Source: Pseudomonadota bacterium | Lineage (GTDB): Bacteria; Pseudomonadota; Alphaproteobacteria; Rhodospirillales; Magnetospirillaceae | Direction of reading: 5' to 3' | Length of the DNA stretch: 64,000 nucleotides | NCBI GenBank assembly: GCA_021781575.1 | Contig: JAJXWP010000024.1 | Coordinates: forward strand, 1 to 64,000 | Shown here: positions 42,899-52,125 of the stretch, piece after piece | Layout: every line of letters starts with the position of its first letter | How positions within the stretch are numbered: position 1 is the stretch's first letter | The notes under the pieces: model-generated | Seen by the model: the letters and a program-made list of their open reading frames with translations, nothing else | The model's database searches: none | Told to the model about the DNA's origin: nothing | Position numbers and translations under genes: made by a program

Positions 42899-44218
42899 TC
42901 AGGAGACGATATCGCGGCGCGCGCGGGCGACCAGAGTGGCGACGGTGTCGTCGGGCCGCAGGTCGGCCGCCCCCACCCGCGCCCAAACCTTCACCGGCTG
43001 GTAGACGTCTTTTACGGCGAAATCGGTGTAGGCCAGAACCCCGGCAATACGGTGCATGACGATCTCGGCCTCCTCTTTGGGCGTGTCGGGAAGCAGCACG
43101 CAGAATTCATTATCCTCATACCGCGCGGTCAGGTCCTCGGCCCGCAGCAGCCCGGCAATCCATTGCGCCACCTGCAAACGCAAATGTTCCGCCTGTTCCT
43201 CGCCGAAATGATGCCGGACGCCGTCGATGTCAGGCGCGCGGAAGAAGGCGACGGACAGGTGGCGCGCATGAGCGGCGCAGAAAGCGACGCGATCGGCCAG
43301 ATAGGCGTCGACAAAGGGCCGGTTGTAGAGGCCGGTGCCGGCATCGCGGGTCGCCGGCTGCAAGGTCCTTCCCAAGGCTTCGCGGATCATCCAGCGCCGG
43401 CGTTGGCGGCGCACCAGGGTGTTCACGGCGATTTGCAACTCCGCCGGGTCCACAGGGCGCAGGAAGAAGCCGCTGGCCCCGTGCCGATACGCCGTCGCTT
43501 CGTCCATGCGCTCCGGCTCGGCGACCACCAGGACGGGTAGATTGAACAGCCGCGGGTTGTTGCGAATATGGGCGCAGAGGTCCAGATAGGCAGTCGGCGC
43601 TTCCGCCGGCAGCACTACGGCGGCATCGAAATTGTCCCGTTCCAGCAACTCGTTGGCCTCGAAGGGGTCGGCCGCCAGGCTGACGTTCCGCCCGCTCAGC
43701 GCCCCTGCGATCTCGGGGCCGCCGCATCCGACGACCAGGATCGGGCAGCCGGCATCCACCTCAGTCGGCGGCAGGGTTTCGTCGATCGCGACGCCGAAGC
43801 GCCGGGCTACCGCCGCCCGCCGGTGCAATTCCGCATGCATGATGGCCAGGCGAGCCAGCGGTCGCAGCCGCGCCACCAGCTTGTTTTCGTCGAGCGGTGG
43901 CGACAGCACGTCGTCGAGCCCGGCGGCGAAGGCGCGGGCCTTGAGCGCAGGAGAGCGCTCGGAAGCCAGCAGGCAGACGGGAATTTCGGCGCACTCCGGC
44001 GCGGCCTTCAGCTGTTCGGCCAACGCCAGGGCGGCCGCGCCGTCAGCGCTCGCCTCGATGAGGATCAGGTCGGGGCGTTCCCGGCGCGCCGCGACCAGCG
44101 CCGCATCGAGATTATGGGCGGCGTGCCCCTCATAACCGTGGCGGCGAATTTGTTGGACAAGGCCCTGGGCGAGAATCGCATCGTCGGCAGCGATGAGGAT
44201 ATTGGCTAAATGGATCAT
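42899..44218 (-). CDS. PleD-like protein with two receiver-like domains and a degenerate GGDEF domain
   Basis: This 439-residue protein has a first receiver-like domain (about 1-120; the acceptor strand reads LILIEASAD, lacking the Asp), a second receiver-like domain (about 155-275) and a GGDEF-like domain. The catalytic loop reads YEDNEFCVLL in place of GGDEF, so cyclase activity is not expected. It still has DAGTGLYNRPFVDAYLADRV, the usual domain start. It may bind nucleotides or partners as an inactive relative of PleD. It is co-transcribed with the DsbA-family gene. Confidence 0.8.
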   Translation of the reverse strand: MIHLANILIAADDAILAQGLVQQIRRHGYEGHAAHNLDAALVAARRERPDLILIEASADGAAALALAEQLKAAPECAEIPVCLLASERSPALKARAFAAGLDDVLSPPLDENKLVARLRPLARLAIMHAELHRRAAVARRFGVAIDETLPPTEVDAGCPILVVGCGGPEIAGALSGRNVSLAADPFEANELLERDNFDAAVVLPAEAPTAYLDLCAHIRNNPRLFNLPVLVVAEPERMDEATAYRHGASGFFLRPVDPAELQIAVNTLVRRQRRRWMIREALGRTLQPATRDAGTGLYNRPFVDAYLADRVAFCAAHARHLSVAFFRAPDIDGVRHHFGEEQAEHLRLQVAQWIAGLLRAEDLTARYEDNEFCVLLPDTPKEEAEIVMHRIAGVLAYTDFAVKDVYQPVKVWARVGAADLRPDDTVATLVARARRDIVS

Positions 44219-44475
44219 CCGACGCCGTGCTTTCGTCCAATGGCATGAGTGCGAAGCATAATACGAATTTTTTCATACGGGTAGGCCCCCGGAACCCTTC
44301 GGAGACCACTCTGTTGCTGGTAGTGCATCGGCCCATCCAGATGGGACAGTGCAGCAGGCTTATCATGGCCCCGCCAGGCGAGGGGACTGACCAGACCGAT
44401 TGAATTGTGACGAGACCCCGACGGATGCACCGTCACCATCCGTCAGGGTCTCAGGACCAGCAACGGAGAAGAGGG

Positions 44476-45978
44476 ATGGCCTGGGCCAAGCGCCTCGCGC
44501 CGCTGTTCAGCCTGGCCGTTTTCGCCGGCGCGCTGCTGATGCTGCACCACTTGTTGCGCCACATCAGTAGCGCCGAGGTGACCCGCCGCCTAGCCGCGAC
44601 GCCGCCGCGTGCTCTGCTGTCGGGGCTGATGCTGACCGCCTCGAGCTATCTGGCGCTGGCTGGATTCGACGGCCTGGGGGCAAGCTATATCGGCCGCCGC
44701 GTGGCGCCCGCCAGGATTGTATTGATCTCCTTCATCAGTCATGCCGTCAGCCAGAACGCCGGCTTCGCCACTTTGACCGGCGGCGCCATCCGTTACCGCA
44801 TGTATTCGGCGATTGGGCTATCCCCGGGCGACGTGGCGGCCGTAGTGGCGTTCTGCGGATTGACCTTCGGGTTGGGCGCATCCACCATGACCGCGCTGGC
44901 CTTGTTGGTCGAGCCGCATCTATTGTCCGCCGCTCTCCGACTGCCCGCCGCCACGCTGCGCTGGCTGGGGATCCCGCCGGCCGCGGCGGTGCTGGGCTAT
45001 TTCGCCTGGACCGGCTTCTCCCGGCGGCCGCTACGCCTGTTCCGGCGCAGTTATCCGGTGCCTCATACCCGCATTGCCGCCCTGCAGGTCGTGGTGGCTG
45101 CTGCCGACCTGGCACTGGCCTCGGCCACCCTGTTCGTCTTGTTGCCAAGTGGCGGCCATGCCGGCTATCCATCCTTCGTCGGTGCCTATGTGGTGGCCAA
45201 TCTGCTTGGCCTGCTGGCCCATGTGCCGGGGGGGCTGGGCGTCTTTGACGCCACCATTCTGGCGCTGACCCCGGGGCTTCCGCCTGAAAGCGTGGTGGGA
45301 GCGCTGCTGCTGTTCCGCGGGCTGTACAATCTTCTGCCGCTGAGCTTGGCCGCCGGGCTGCTGCTTGTCTACGAGGTCCTGGAAAGGATCCCCGCGGCAA
45401 GTCGGCGGGTTGGCGGGCTGGTTGACGAAGTGGGGCCGCCGCTTCTGGCGATCCTGGCCTTCGTCGCCGGGTCGGCGACGGTGCTGGTCCATGCCCTGGC
45501 GAAGACCGGGCCACCGGCCGCCGAGGTTTTTGCAAGCGTGGAAAGTGCTGCCGGATGCGTGGTGATGCTCATGGCGCATGGCCTCAGCCGGCGAAGCCGC
45601 CCGGCGCGCCAAATCGGCTTGGCCTGCCTGCTGGTGCTTGCCGCGCTGGTTCTCGCCCGCAATCCGTTCGCGCCGCAGGGCATTGCGCTGGGGTTGCTGG
45701 CGGTGCTCCTCGGCCTGTCCGCCTCGGCTGCCGACGACCGCCGGGCGGCACGGCCGCTGCTTCTGCCGTGGATGCTGCCGATAGGTGCCATCCAGGCAAG
45801 TGCGTGCTGGCTGACCTGGTGGCGCGCCCAAAACCCGTCCATCCCCGCGGCCGCCATCCGGCCTGCCGTTTGGGCCGACGGCGCCGCCTTGACGGTCTAT
45901 GCTTTCACTTTGGCCGCTGTCGTGGCTTCGTTTGCGCACTCCCTGTGCCGGTCGAAGGGAAAGCCATTCTCCAACTGA
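44476..45978 (+). CDS. MprF-like flippase-domain membrane protein (UPF0104)
   Basis: This protein of about 500 residues has around 14 predicted helices. It matches the N-terminal flippase half of lysyl-phosphatidylglycerol synthase MprF but stops before the aminoacyl-transferase domain. Typical motifs are ISFISHAVSQNAGFATLTGGAIRYRMY and LGLLAHVPGGLGVFDATIL. It may move lipids or lipid-linked molecules across the inner membrane. The ATG at 44476 follows GAGAAGAGG, and an in-frame start upstream is possible. A GNAT gene follows. Confidence 0.82.
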   Translation: MAWAKRLAPLFSLAVFAGALLMLHHLLRHISSAEVTRRLAATPPRALLSGLMLTASSYLALAGFDGLGASYIGRRVAPARIVLISFISHAVSQNAGFATLTGGAIRYRMYSAIGLSPGDVAAVVAFCGLTFGLGASTMTALALLVEPHLLSAALRLPAATLRWLGIPPAAAVLGYFAWTGFSRRPLRLFRRSYPVPHTRIAALQVVVAAADLALASATLFVLLPSGGHAGYPSFVGAYVVANLLGLLAHVPGGLGVFDATILALTPGLPPESVVGALLLFRGLYNLLPLSLAAGLLLVYEVLERIPAASRRVGGLVDEVGPPLLAILAFVAGSATVLVHALAKTGPPAAEVFASVESAAGCVVMLMAHGLSRRSRPARQIGLACLLVLAALVLARNPFAPQGIALGLLAVLLGLSASAADDRRAARPLLLPWMLPIGAIQASACWLTWWRAQNPSIPAAAIRPAVWADGAALTVYAFTLAAVVASFAHSLCRSKGKPFSN

Positions 45979-46012
45979 GGCAATTGACGGCGAGCGGCCG
46001 CCGGCCAAGATC

Positions 46013-46609
46013 ATGGCGATAGGACGCTCGCGGGAAAACGCCATGCTGGCCGGTCCCTGCATATCGATCGGACCGTTGGTCCCCAACGACTTCGCGCCGA
46101 TGTTCCGCTGGAGCAACGACGTGGAAGCCGCCCGGCTGAACGGCGCTTATCGCCCGGTAGACTGGGTCGCCCACAAGACCTGGTGCGATAACGTGGGCCG
46201 CGACCCGAGCCGCGTCGTGTTCGCCATCCGGCGCCACAATGACCCCGCCCTGGTCGGCTATATCGAAATCGTCAACATCAATCCGATCCATCGATCCGCC
46301 CAACTCGGCATCCGGATCGGCGAGGAGCCCGACCGCGGCCACGGCGTCGGGCGCGAAGCGGTGCGGCTGGCCTTGCATTACGGCTGGAACCACCTGAACC
46401 TGAACCGGGTCTATCTCACCACACTCAAGCATAACCAACGGGCAATCCGCGCTTTCACCGCGGCGGGATTCCGCCGCGAAGGGCTGCTGCGCCGGGCGGA
46501 ATTCATAGACGGCAAATGGGTCGACATTGTTCTGATGGCGGCACTATGCCCTCCGGGCCGGGCGAAGAACCGGCCGCCCCCTCCGGTAGCCGAGGCAACC
46601 TGCCTTTGA
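46013..46609 (+). CDS. GNAT-family N-acetyltransferase (RimJ/RimL-like)
   Basis: This 198-residue acetyltransferase has the acetyl-CoA loop in EEPDRGHGVGREAVRLALHYG and the C-terminal motif LNRVYLTTLKHNQRAIRAFTAAGFRREG, typical of RimJ/RimL relatives that modify protein N-termini, amino sugars or antibiotics. The substrate is unknown. ATG codons at 46013 and 46043 both precede the conserved part. The tail is proline-rich. It follows the flippase-like gene by about 35 bp. Confidence 0.85.
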   Translation: MAIGRSRENAMLAGPCISIGPLVPNDFAPMFRWSNDVEAARLNGAYRPVDWVAHKTWCDNVGRDPSRVVFAIRRHNDPALVGYIEIVNINPIHRSAQLGIRIGEEPDRGHGVGREAVRLALHYGWNHLNLNRVYLTTLKHNQRAIRAFTAAGFRREGLLRRAEFIDGKWVDIVLMAALCPPGRAKNRPPPPVAEATCL

Positions 46610-46627
46610 AAATGGCACTGTCGGCAA

Positions 46628-46649
46628 GCTGTCCCCATCTGGGGACAGC
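46628..46649. terminator. Perfect 9-bp hairpin after the GNAT gene
   Basis: GCTGTCCCC and GGGGACAGC flank an ATCT loop. It lies 18 bp after the GNAT stop and 20 bp before the next start. No T run follows, so it may be a weak terminator or an mRNA structure affecting the GGDEF-EAL gene's translation. Confidence 0.5.
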
Positions 46650-46669
46650 GGTTTCGGCTGGTGAACCTT

Positions 46670-48928
46670 ATGGTGGCCCAGCGCGACAGATCGGATGCAT
46701 ACCCAGCCATGCGGAAATATTCCCGAAGCACCGCGGGCGAGCCGGTGAGCCGCCTGCAAGCCAACCGGCTCGCCGCGGCCCTGCGGCGGAGGCGCACCCG
46801 CGCCACCGAGATGGAGCGCCGGCAGGCACAGCTGCCGATCGGTCTCGAGGATATCGAGGCCGGTGTGTGCACGGTCTTCCATGCCAGCCCGGTCGGCATC
46901 GCCCTCGGCCGGGACTTCGACGGCCGGATATTGGACGCCAACGACGCTTGGCTGCAGGTCCTCGGCTACAGCCGGGAGGATATGATCGGCAGCACCATCT
47001 CCGAACTTGGTCTCTACGTCCATCCCGAGCAGCGCGAACAGATCGTCGAGATGGTGAGGCGCAACCAGGAGGTGCGGGACCTGGAAGTGGAGTTTCGCCG
47101 CAAATCGGGCGAGGTGATCACCACCCTTTATTCGGCCGAGCTGGTGCACCTGCGCCAGCAAGGCTATCTGTTGGTCACTATTTCGGATATCACGGCGCGG
47201 AAGTCGGCTGAGCAGGCCTCGCAGGAAAATTGCCGACGCTACCGCTCGCTGTACGAAAACATGCTCCACGGGCTGGCCTTCTGCCGCATGGAATACCAGG
47301 ATAGCGAGCCGGCGGACTTCATCTATCTCGATGTCAACCCCGCCTTCGAACGTCTGACCGGCCTCGGCGACGTCGTCGGCCGAAGAGTGACCGAGATCAT
47401 TCCCGGCATTCGCCGGAGCGACCCCGAACTGTTCGAGATCTACGGCAGGGTGGCGACAACCGGCAAGGCCGAACGATTCGAATTTTATCTTAGCGCCATG
47501 GAGACCTGGTTCTCCATTTCCGTCTACAGCCCAAGCCAAGGCTATTTCGTTGCGCTGTTCGACAATGTGACCGAGCGCAAGCGGGGCGAGGCCCAGTTGG
47601 CCCATTTGGCCCACCACGATCCGCTGACCGACCTGCCCAACCGAGCGCTGTTGAACCAGCGACTCGACCGCGCTGCGGCGCATGCGCGGCGCACCGGGGC
47701 GCGGGGAGCGGTTCTGTTCCTCGACCTGGATCAATTCAAGGTGGTCAACGATAGTCTTGGTCACGCGGCCGGCGACCAGTTGCTGCAGGCCGTCGCCCTG
47801 CGCCTGCAGGAGCGCGTGCGCAATACCGATACCCTGGCCCGGTTGGGCGGCGACGAGTTCGTCATCGTCCTTGAGGATCTGTCGATCCCTGAAGACGCCA
47901 GCCGGGTGGCGCGGGACCTGATTGATCAGGTGGCAAAGCCGGCCGTCTTGGCCGACGGCACCAGCGTCTATGTCGGCTGCAGTATCGGGATCAGCGTCTT
48001 TCCCGACGACGGCGAGGACGCGGGCCAACTGATCAAACAGGCCGACACCGCGCTGTTCCGCGCCAAGGACGCCGGGCGCAATACCTTCCGCTTCTATACC
48101 TCGGCGCAAACCGCCATTGCCACCCGCCGCCTCACCCTCGAGGCGTCGCTGCGCGCCGCCCTGGAAAATGGCGAATTCATTTTGCACTATCAGCCGTTGG
48201 TGGGGTTGGCCGGACTGCGCCCGATCGGGGTCGAGGCGCTGGTGCGGTGGCGGAAATCCGACGGCGAGATCGTTTCCCCGGCGGCATTCATTCCACTGGC
48301 CGAGGAAACCGGCCTGATCGTGCCGCTGGGCCAATGGGTTCTGCAGGAAGCCTGCTCCCGCATGAAAGCCTGGAGAGATGTCGGCCTTCCGCTGCAGACC
48401 ATGGCGGTCAACCTGTCGCCGCGGCAGTTTCGCCACCCCGACTTGCGCAAAGCGATTCGCGGCATCCTGGATTCGACGGGATTGTCGCCGTCGCTGCTGG
48501 AACTGGAAATCACCGAAGGCGCGGTGATGGAATCGGGATCCGAGGCGGAACACCGTCTGGCCGGCCTCAAGGACCTGGGGGTGAGGCTGGCCATTGACGA
48601 TTTCGGCACCGGCTATTCCTCGCTGGCCTATCTGAAGCGGTTTCCCCTGGACACGTTGAAGATCGATCAAAGCTTCGTCCGGGACATTCCCCATGACCCG
48701 GCGGGCATGCAGATCACCGCTACCATCGTCGCCATGGCTCGCATCCTGAACCTGTCGGTGCTGGCGGAAGGCATCGAAACGCCGGGGCAGCTCGAATTCC
48801 TCGACCACCACCGCTGCGACATCGGCCAGGGCTACCTGTTCAGCCGCCCCGTTCCCGAGGAAGAATTGAAACGCTGGATGACCGACCCGGGCCTGTCGCT
48901 CCCCACCCCGATGACCGTCGCCCAATGA
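46670..48928 (+). CDS. PAS-PAS-GGDEF-EAL cyclic-di-GMP protein
   Basis: This soluble protein of about 750 residues has two PAS domains (first around residues 65-180, second around 185-305). The GGDEF domain has an intact active site (LARLGGDEFVIVL), and the EAL domain keeps its catalytic signatures (GVEALVRWR, ELEITEGAVM, AIDDFGTGYSSLAYLKRFP and VLAEGIETPGQ). It could make or break cyclic-di-GMP, and which dominates is unknown. The start is uncertain: GTG 46661, ATG 46670 and ATG 46709 are all in frame. Confidence 0.92.
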   Translation: MVAQRDRSDAYPAMRKYSRSTAGEPVSRLQANRLAAALRRRRTRATEMERRQAQLPIGLEDIEAGVCTVFHASPVGIALGRDFDGRILDANDAWLQVLGYSREDMIGSTISELGLYVHPEQREQIVEMVRRNQEVRDLEVEFRRKSGEVITTLYSAELVHLRQQGYLLVTISDITARKSAEQASQENCRRYRSLYENMLHGLAFCRMEYQDSEPADFIYLDVNPAFERLTGLGDVVGRRVTEIIPGIRRSDPELFEIYGRVATTGKAERFEFYLSAMETWFSISVYSPSQGYFVALFDNVTERKRGEAQLAHLAHHDPLTDLPNRALLNQRLDRAAAHARRTGARGAVLFLDLDQFKVVNDSLGHAAGDQLLQAVALRLQERVRNTDTLARLGGDEFVIVLEDLSIPEDASRVARDLIDQVAKPAVLADGTSVYVGCSIGISVFPDDGEDAGQLIKQADTALFRAKDAGRNTFRFYTSAQTAIATRRLTLEASLRAALENGEFILHYQPLVGLAGLRPIGVEALVRWRKSDGEIVSPAAFIPLAEETGLIVPLGQWVLQEACSRMKAWRDVGLPLQTMAVNLSPRQFRHPDLRKAIRGILDSTGLSPSLLELEITEGAVMESGSEAEHRLAGLKDLGVRLAIDDFGTGYSSLAYLKRFPLDTLKIDQSFVRDIPHDPAGMQITATIVAMARILNLSVLAEGIETPGQLEFLDHHRCDIGQGYLFSRPVPEEELKRWMTDPGLSLPTPMTVAQ

Positions 48929-48955
48929 CCGCCAACCGGTGACCCCGCCGGCCGG

Positions 48956-49429
48956 TCAGCCGCAGAAGGCCGGCTCGGCTTCGGCGTATTGCGAGAGTTC
49001 GACGATGGCGCCATCTGGATCGCGCAGATAGGCCATCCTCTTGCCGCCGCGCACGATGTCGGCGGGCACCTCGATGACCTCGACGGCCATGCCGAAGCGC
49101 TGCAACACCGCTGCCGCGATGGGTTCGATGGCATCGACCCGCAAGGCGAAATGTCGCAGGCCAGGCGTGGCGGGCAATTGATTGTCGGCCAGCGACCGGC
49201 TGTCCCGCCCAAGATATTGCAGCAGCTCGATCCGGCAGCCACCGCCGGGGCTTTGCAAGATGACGCAGCGCGCCCGCGCCTTCGTCATCCCGGTAAGTCG
49301 CTCGAACCAGGCACCTTCGAGGACCCGGTCCATGATCGGGAGCATCCCCAGACAACCCTGGTAGAACGCCAGCGAGCGCTGGATATCGAGGACAACGACA
49401 TTGACATGGTCAAGGCGCAGGGCGCTCAT
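48956..49429 (-). CDS. VOC-family (glyoxalase/dioxygenase fold) protein
   Basis: This 157-residue protein begins MSALRLDHVNVVVLDIQRSL and has the second half-motif LRHFALRVDAIEPI, then YLRDPDGAIVELSQY. These are the paired beta-alpha-beta-beta-beta modules of the vicinal oxygen chelate superfamily. Metal-ligand positions (His8, a Glu in CRIELLQY, His in LRHFAL and Glu in AIVELSQ) are all present, so it is likely an active metalloenzyme such as a lyase or dioxygenase. The substrate is unknown. It is divergent from ercA. Confidence 0.85.
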   Translation of the reverse strand: MSALRLDHVNVVVLDIQRSLAFYQGCLGMLPIMDRVLEGAWFERLTGMTKARARCVILQSPGGGCRIELLQYLGRDSRSLADNQLPATPGLRHFALRVDAIEPIAAAVLQRFGMAVEVIEVPADIVRGGKRMAYLRDPDGAIVELSQYAEAEPAFCG

Positions 49430-49584
49430 CGAGGCTTGCTTTCCATGGTGTGCCGCCGGTGTCGGCCGGCCGGCAACCATAGTCCAGCTGTGGAACGGCG
49501 CGCAACCGGAGCCATCGCGGTAACTTTCGGCGGCTACCTCCGATGGCCGATATAAAGACCGTTAGGGGGCATTATCATCGGCGG

Positions 49585-50736
49585 ATGACACCGTTGCGGA
49601 AGTTCGTCGCTCCGGAATTCGTCTTCGGTCGCGGAGCCCGCCAGCTTGCCGGCCGATACGCCGCCAACTTCGGCGGCTATCGCGTCCTCCTGGTGAGCGA
49701 TCCGGGCGTGGTCGCCGCCGGCTGGGCGGATGATGTGCGGCGCTCGCTGGAAGAGGCCGGCCTTCTGGTCGAGGAGTTCACCTCGGTCAGCCCCAATCCG
49801 CGGGCGGAGGAGGTCATGCTCGGCACCGAATGGTACCGGGCCAGGTCATGCGACGTCATCGTCGCCGTGGGCGGCGGCAGCCCCATCGACTGCGCCAAAG
49901 GCATCAGTATCGTCACTACCAACCAGGGCGACATCCGGTCCTACGAGGGGATCGCCAAAGTCGGCCGCCCCGGCGCGCCGTTGATCTGCGTGCCGACCAC
50001 TGCCGGGACTTCGGCCGATGTCTCGCAATTCGCCATCATTACCGACATGGCGGCGCGGCGGAAGCTGGCCATCGTCAGCAAGACAGTGGTTCCCGACGTA
50101 TCGCTGATCGATCCCGAAACCACCACCACCATGGATTCCTATTTCACTGTCTGCACCGGCCTTGACGCCCTGGTGCACGCCGTCGAAGCGTTCGTTTCGC
50201 TGGCCAGTTCACCCCTCCTCGATCTTCATTCCCTCGAGGCGGTCCGTCTCATCCGCACCCATCTCGAGGCGGCGCGAGACCGGCCGCAAGACCTCGAACC
50301 GCGCGAACAGGTGATGCGGGCGGCGCTGCATGCCGGTATCGCCTTTTCCAACGCCAGTCTGGGCGCGGTTCACGCCATGTCGCATAGCCTCGGCGGATAC
50401 CTCGACCTCGCGCACGGCGAGAGCAATGCGATGCTGCTGGAACATGTGGTCGCTTTCAACTACCGGGCCAGCCCCGAACGTTACGATCGCATCGGCGAAG
50501 CCCTGGGGGTCGACCTGAAAGGATTGGACAGCCGCGGCAAGATGGCGGCGATTTGCCGGGAGATCCATCGATTCAAGGGGCGGCTCGGGCTGCGGGAAGG
50601 GCTGGTGGCGCGCGGCGTCGGTTCGTCCGACATTCCGAGCCTGGCCCGCAACGCCCTGGTTGACGCCTGCATCGTTACCAACCCGCGGCAGGCGCGCCAG
50701 CGCGACATCGAGGTCATCTACGAGGAAGCGATGTAG
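49585..50736 (+). CDS. ercA: Iron-containing alcohol dehydrogenase, ErcA-like
   Basis: This 383-residue group III dehydrogenase has the NAD site VIVAVGGGSPIDCAKGI and the iron ligands in TGLDALVHAVEAF and GAVHAMSHSLGGYLDLAHGESNA. ErcA relatives are encoded beside ErcS-type kinases in bacteria that oxidise ethanol with PQQ enzymes and are thought to take part in signal formation rather than bulk catabolism. Here too a kinase gene starts 2 bp after the stop. The ATG at 49585 gives the family length. Confidence 0.85.
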   Translation: MTPLRKFVAPEFVFGRGARQLAGRYAANFGGYRVLLVSDPGVVAAGWADDVRRSLEEAGLLVEEFTSVSPNPRAEEVMLGTEWYRARSCDVIVAVGGGSPIDCAKGISIVTTNQGDIRSYEGIAKVGRPGAPLICVPTTAGTSADVSQFAIITDMAARRKLAIVSKTVVPDVSLIDPETTTTMDSYFTVCTGLDALVHAVEAFVSLASSPLLDLHSLEAVRLIRTHLEAARDRPQDLEPREQVMRAALHAGIAFSNASLGAVHAMSHSLGGYLDLAHGESNAMLLEHVVAFNYRASPERYDRIGEALGVDLKGLDSRGKMAAICREIHRFKGRLGLREGLVARGVGSSDIPSLARNALVDACIVTNPRQARQRDIEVIYEEAM

Positions 50737-50738
50737 CG

Positions 50739-52001
50739 GTGATAGCAGGTTCAACACCGGAAGGCCCGGAGGTGGACAGCGAGCCGAATCCTCTTCTCGA
50801 TTCGGTCGCCGGCTTCGGGCCGGCATCGATGCGCAAAAGCTACTATCCCGAACTGAGGCGGCGCCTGCAGGAACTGGAGCATTTTCGCACCCTGTTCGAC
50901 GCAGGCAACGACCTCATCCTGCTTGCCGATTTGGCCAATGGACTGATCGTCGACGTGAATCTACCGGCCTGCCGTCACCTCGGCTGGCCGCGGAACGAGC
51001 TTCTCGGGCGACGGGTCGCCGAAGTGCTCGACGGCGGTGACCTCAATGCGCTGCTGAACGGGCAGGGCGACCGGGCCGCGGCTCAACTCGAGACCTACTT
51101 GCGGCGGCGCGACGGAAGCCGGTTTCCGGTTGAAGTGACCTGCCGTGCCGCTACCGTGGTGGTATCGCGGCAGGGAATGAAGACGCGGGCCGAACAACGC
51201 TCGGCGCTCATCGTGGCGCGTGACATCACAGACCGCCGCAGCTTCGAGCGCGCCCTGCGTGAAGCCAAGGAGCAGGCGGAGAGGGCCAATCTGGCCAAGA
51301 CCAGGTTCCTGGACGCGGCCAGTCACGACCTCCGGCAGCCGGCCCAGTCCCTCGCCCTGTTGACGGCGCTGTTGGGTCAGGAACTGCAAGGCCACCCGGC
51401 GGCGGCCATCATCGAGCACCTGCAGGCCTCGGTCGACGCGCTGGCGGTTCTGCTCGACGGCATTCTCGATGTATCGAGGCTGGATGCCGGGCTGGTGGCC
51501 GCGGCCCCTGAAGTGTTTTCCGTCCAGGCCCTGCTGGCGCCGCTGAGCGGTGAATACGGGTATCGAGCGAGGGAGAAGGGACTCCGCTTTGCCGTCGTAC
51601 CGAGTTCCTTGTCGGTGATCAGCGACCCCGCCCTCTTGGCGCGGATCCTCCGCAACCTGGTAGAAAATGCCGTCCGTTATACACCCTCGGGAGGTGTGGT
51701 CGTCGGCTGCCGAAGGCTAGGGGACGTCGTTGAAATCAATGTCTGCGATACCGGCATCGGCGTGGCATCCGAAGAGTTGGAAAACGTCTTTGAGGAATTC
51801 GTCCAACTCGGCAATCCGGCTCGCGATCGCCGCCAAGGCTTGGGGCTTGGCCTGGCGGTCGTGCGCCGGCTGTCCGATCTTCTCGGTCACGAAGTCAAGG
51901 TGAGGTCGACTCCGGGCCGCGGATCCTGCTTTTCGGTATCCGTTCCATTGGCCGAGGCCGGCCTCGCCGGCGATCTGCCCCGACATGAGCGGCTTGTTTG
52001 A
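50739..52001 (+). CDS. NahK/ErcS-like PAS sensor histidine kinase without receiver
   Basis: This 420-residue kinase starts with GTG, 2 bp after ercA. A PAS domain (about residues 45-170) leads to HisKA with FLDAASHDLRQPAQSLALL and an ATPase domain (LRNLVENAVRYTPSG, DTGIGVASEE, GLGLGLAVV). ErcS/NahK proteins usually end with a receiver, but here the protein stops after the ATPase domain. It shares the SDPALLxRILRN stretch with the hybrid kinase at 40631, so the two are paralogues. It likely acts with ErcA in sensing alcohol oxidation (inference). Confidence 0.87.
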   Translation: MIAGSTPEGPEVDSEPNPLLDSVAGFGPASMRKSYYPELRRRLQELEHFRTLFDAGNDLILLADLANGLIVDVNLPACRHLGWPRNELLGRRVAEVLDGGDLNALLNGQGDRAAAQLETYLRRRDGSRFPVEVTCRAATVVVSRQGMKTRAEQRSALIVARDITDRRSFERALREAKEQAERANLAKTRFLDAASHDLRQPAQSLALLTALLGQELQGHPAAAIIEHLQASVDALAVLLDGILDVSRLDAGLVAAAPEVFSVQALLAPLSGEYGYRAREKGLRFAVVPSSLSVISDPALLARILRNLVENAVRYTPSGGVVVGCRRLGDVVEINVCDTGIGVASEELENVFEEFVQLGNPARDRRQGLGLGLAVVRRLSDLLGHEVKVRSTPGRGSCFSVSVPLAEAGLAGDLPRHERLV

Positions 52002-52125
52002 GCGCCCATCGCGCCCTACGTCCAACGTCATGTAACCTTCGGCCCGATCGGCGAGTGGAGTGGAAGGCCGCACCCTGGTGGGGCGCCACGGTTGCCGTTC
52101 GGACGCATGGCGATGGAGGGGCCCG

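Noticed and set aside
46544-48925. Minus-strand open frame of 793 codons opposite the PAS-GGDEF-EAL gene
   Set aside because: No recognisable domain. The plus strand encodes intact GGDEF and EAL motifs, so this is antisense shadow.
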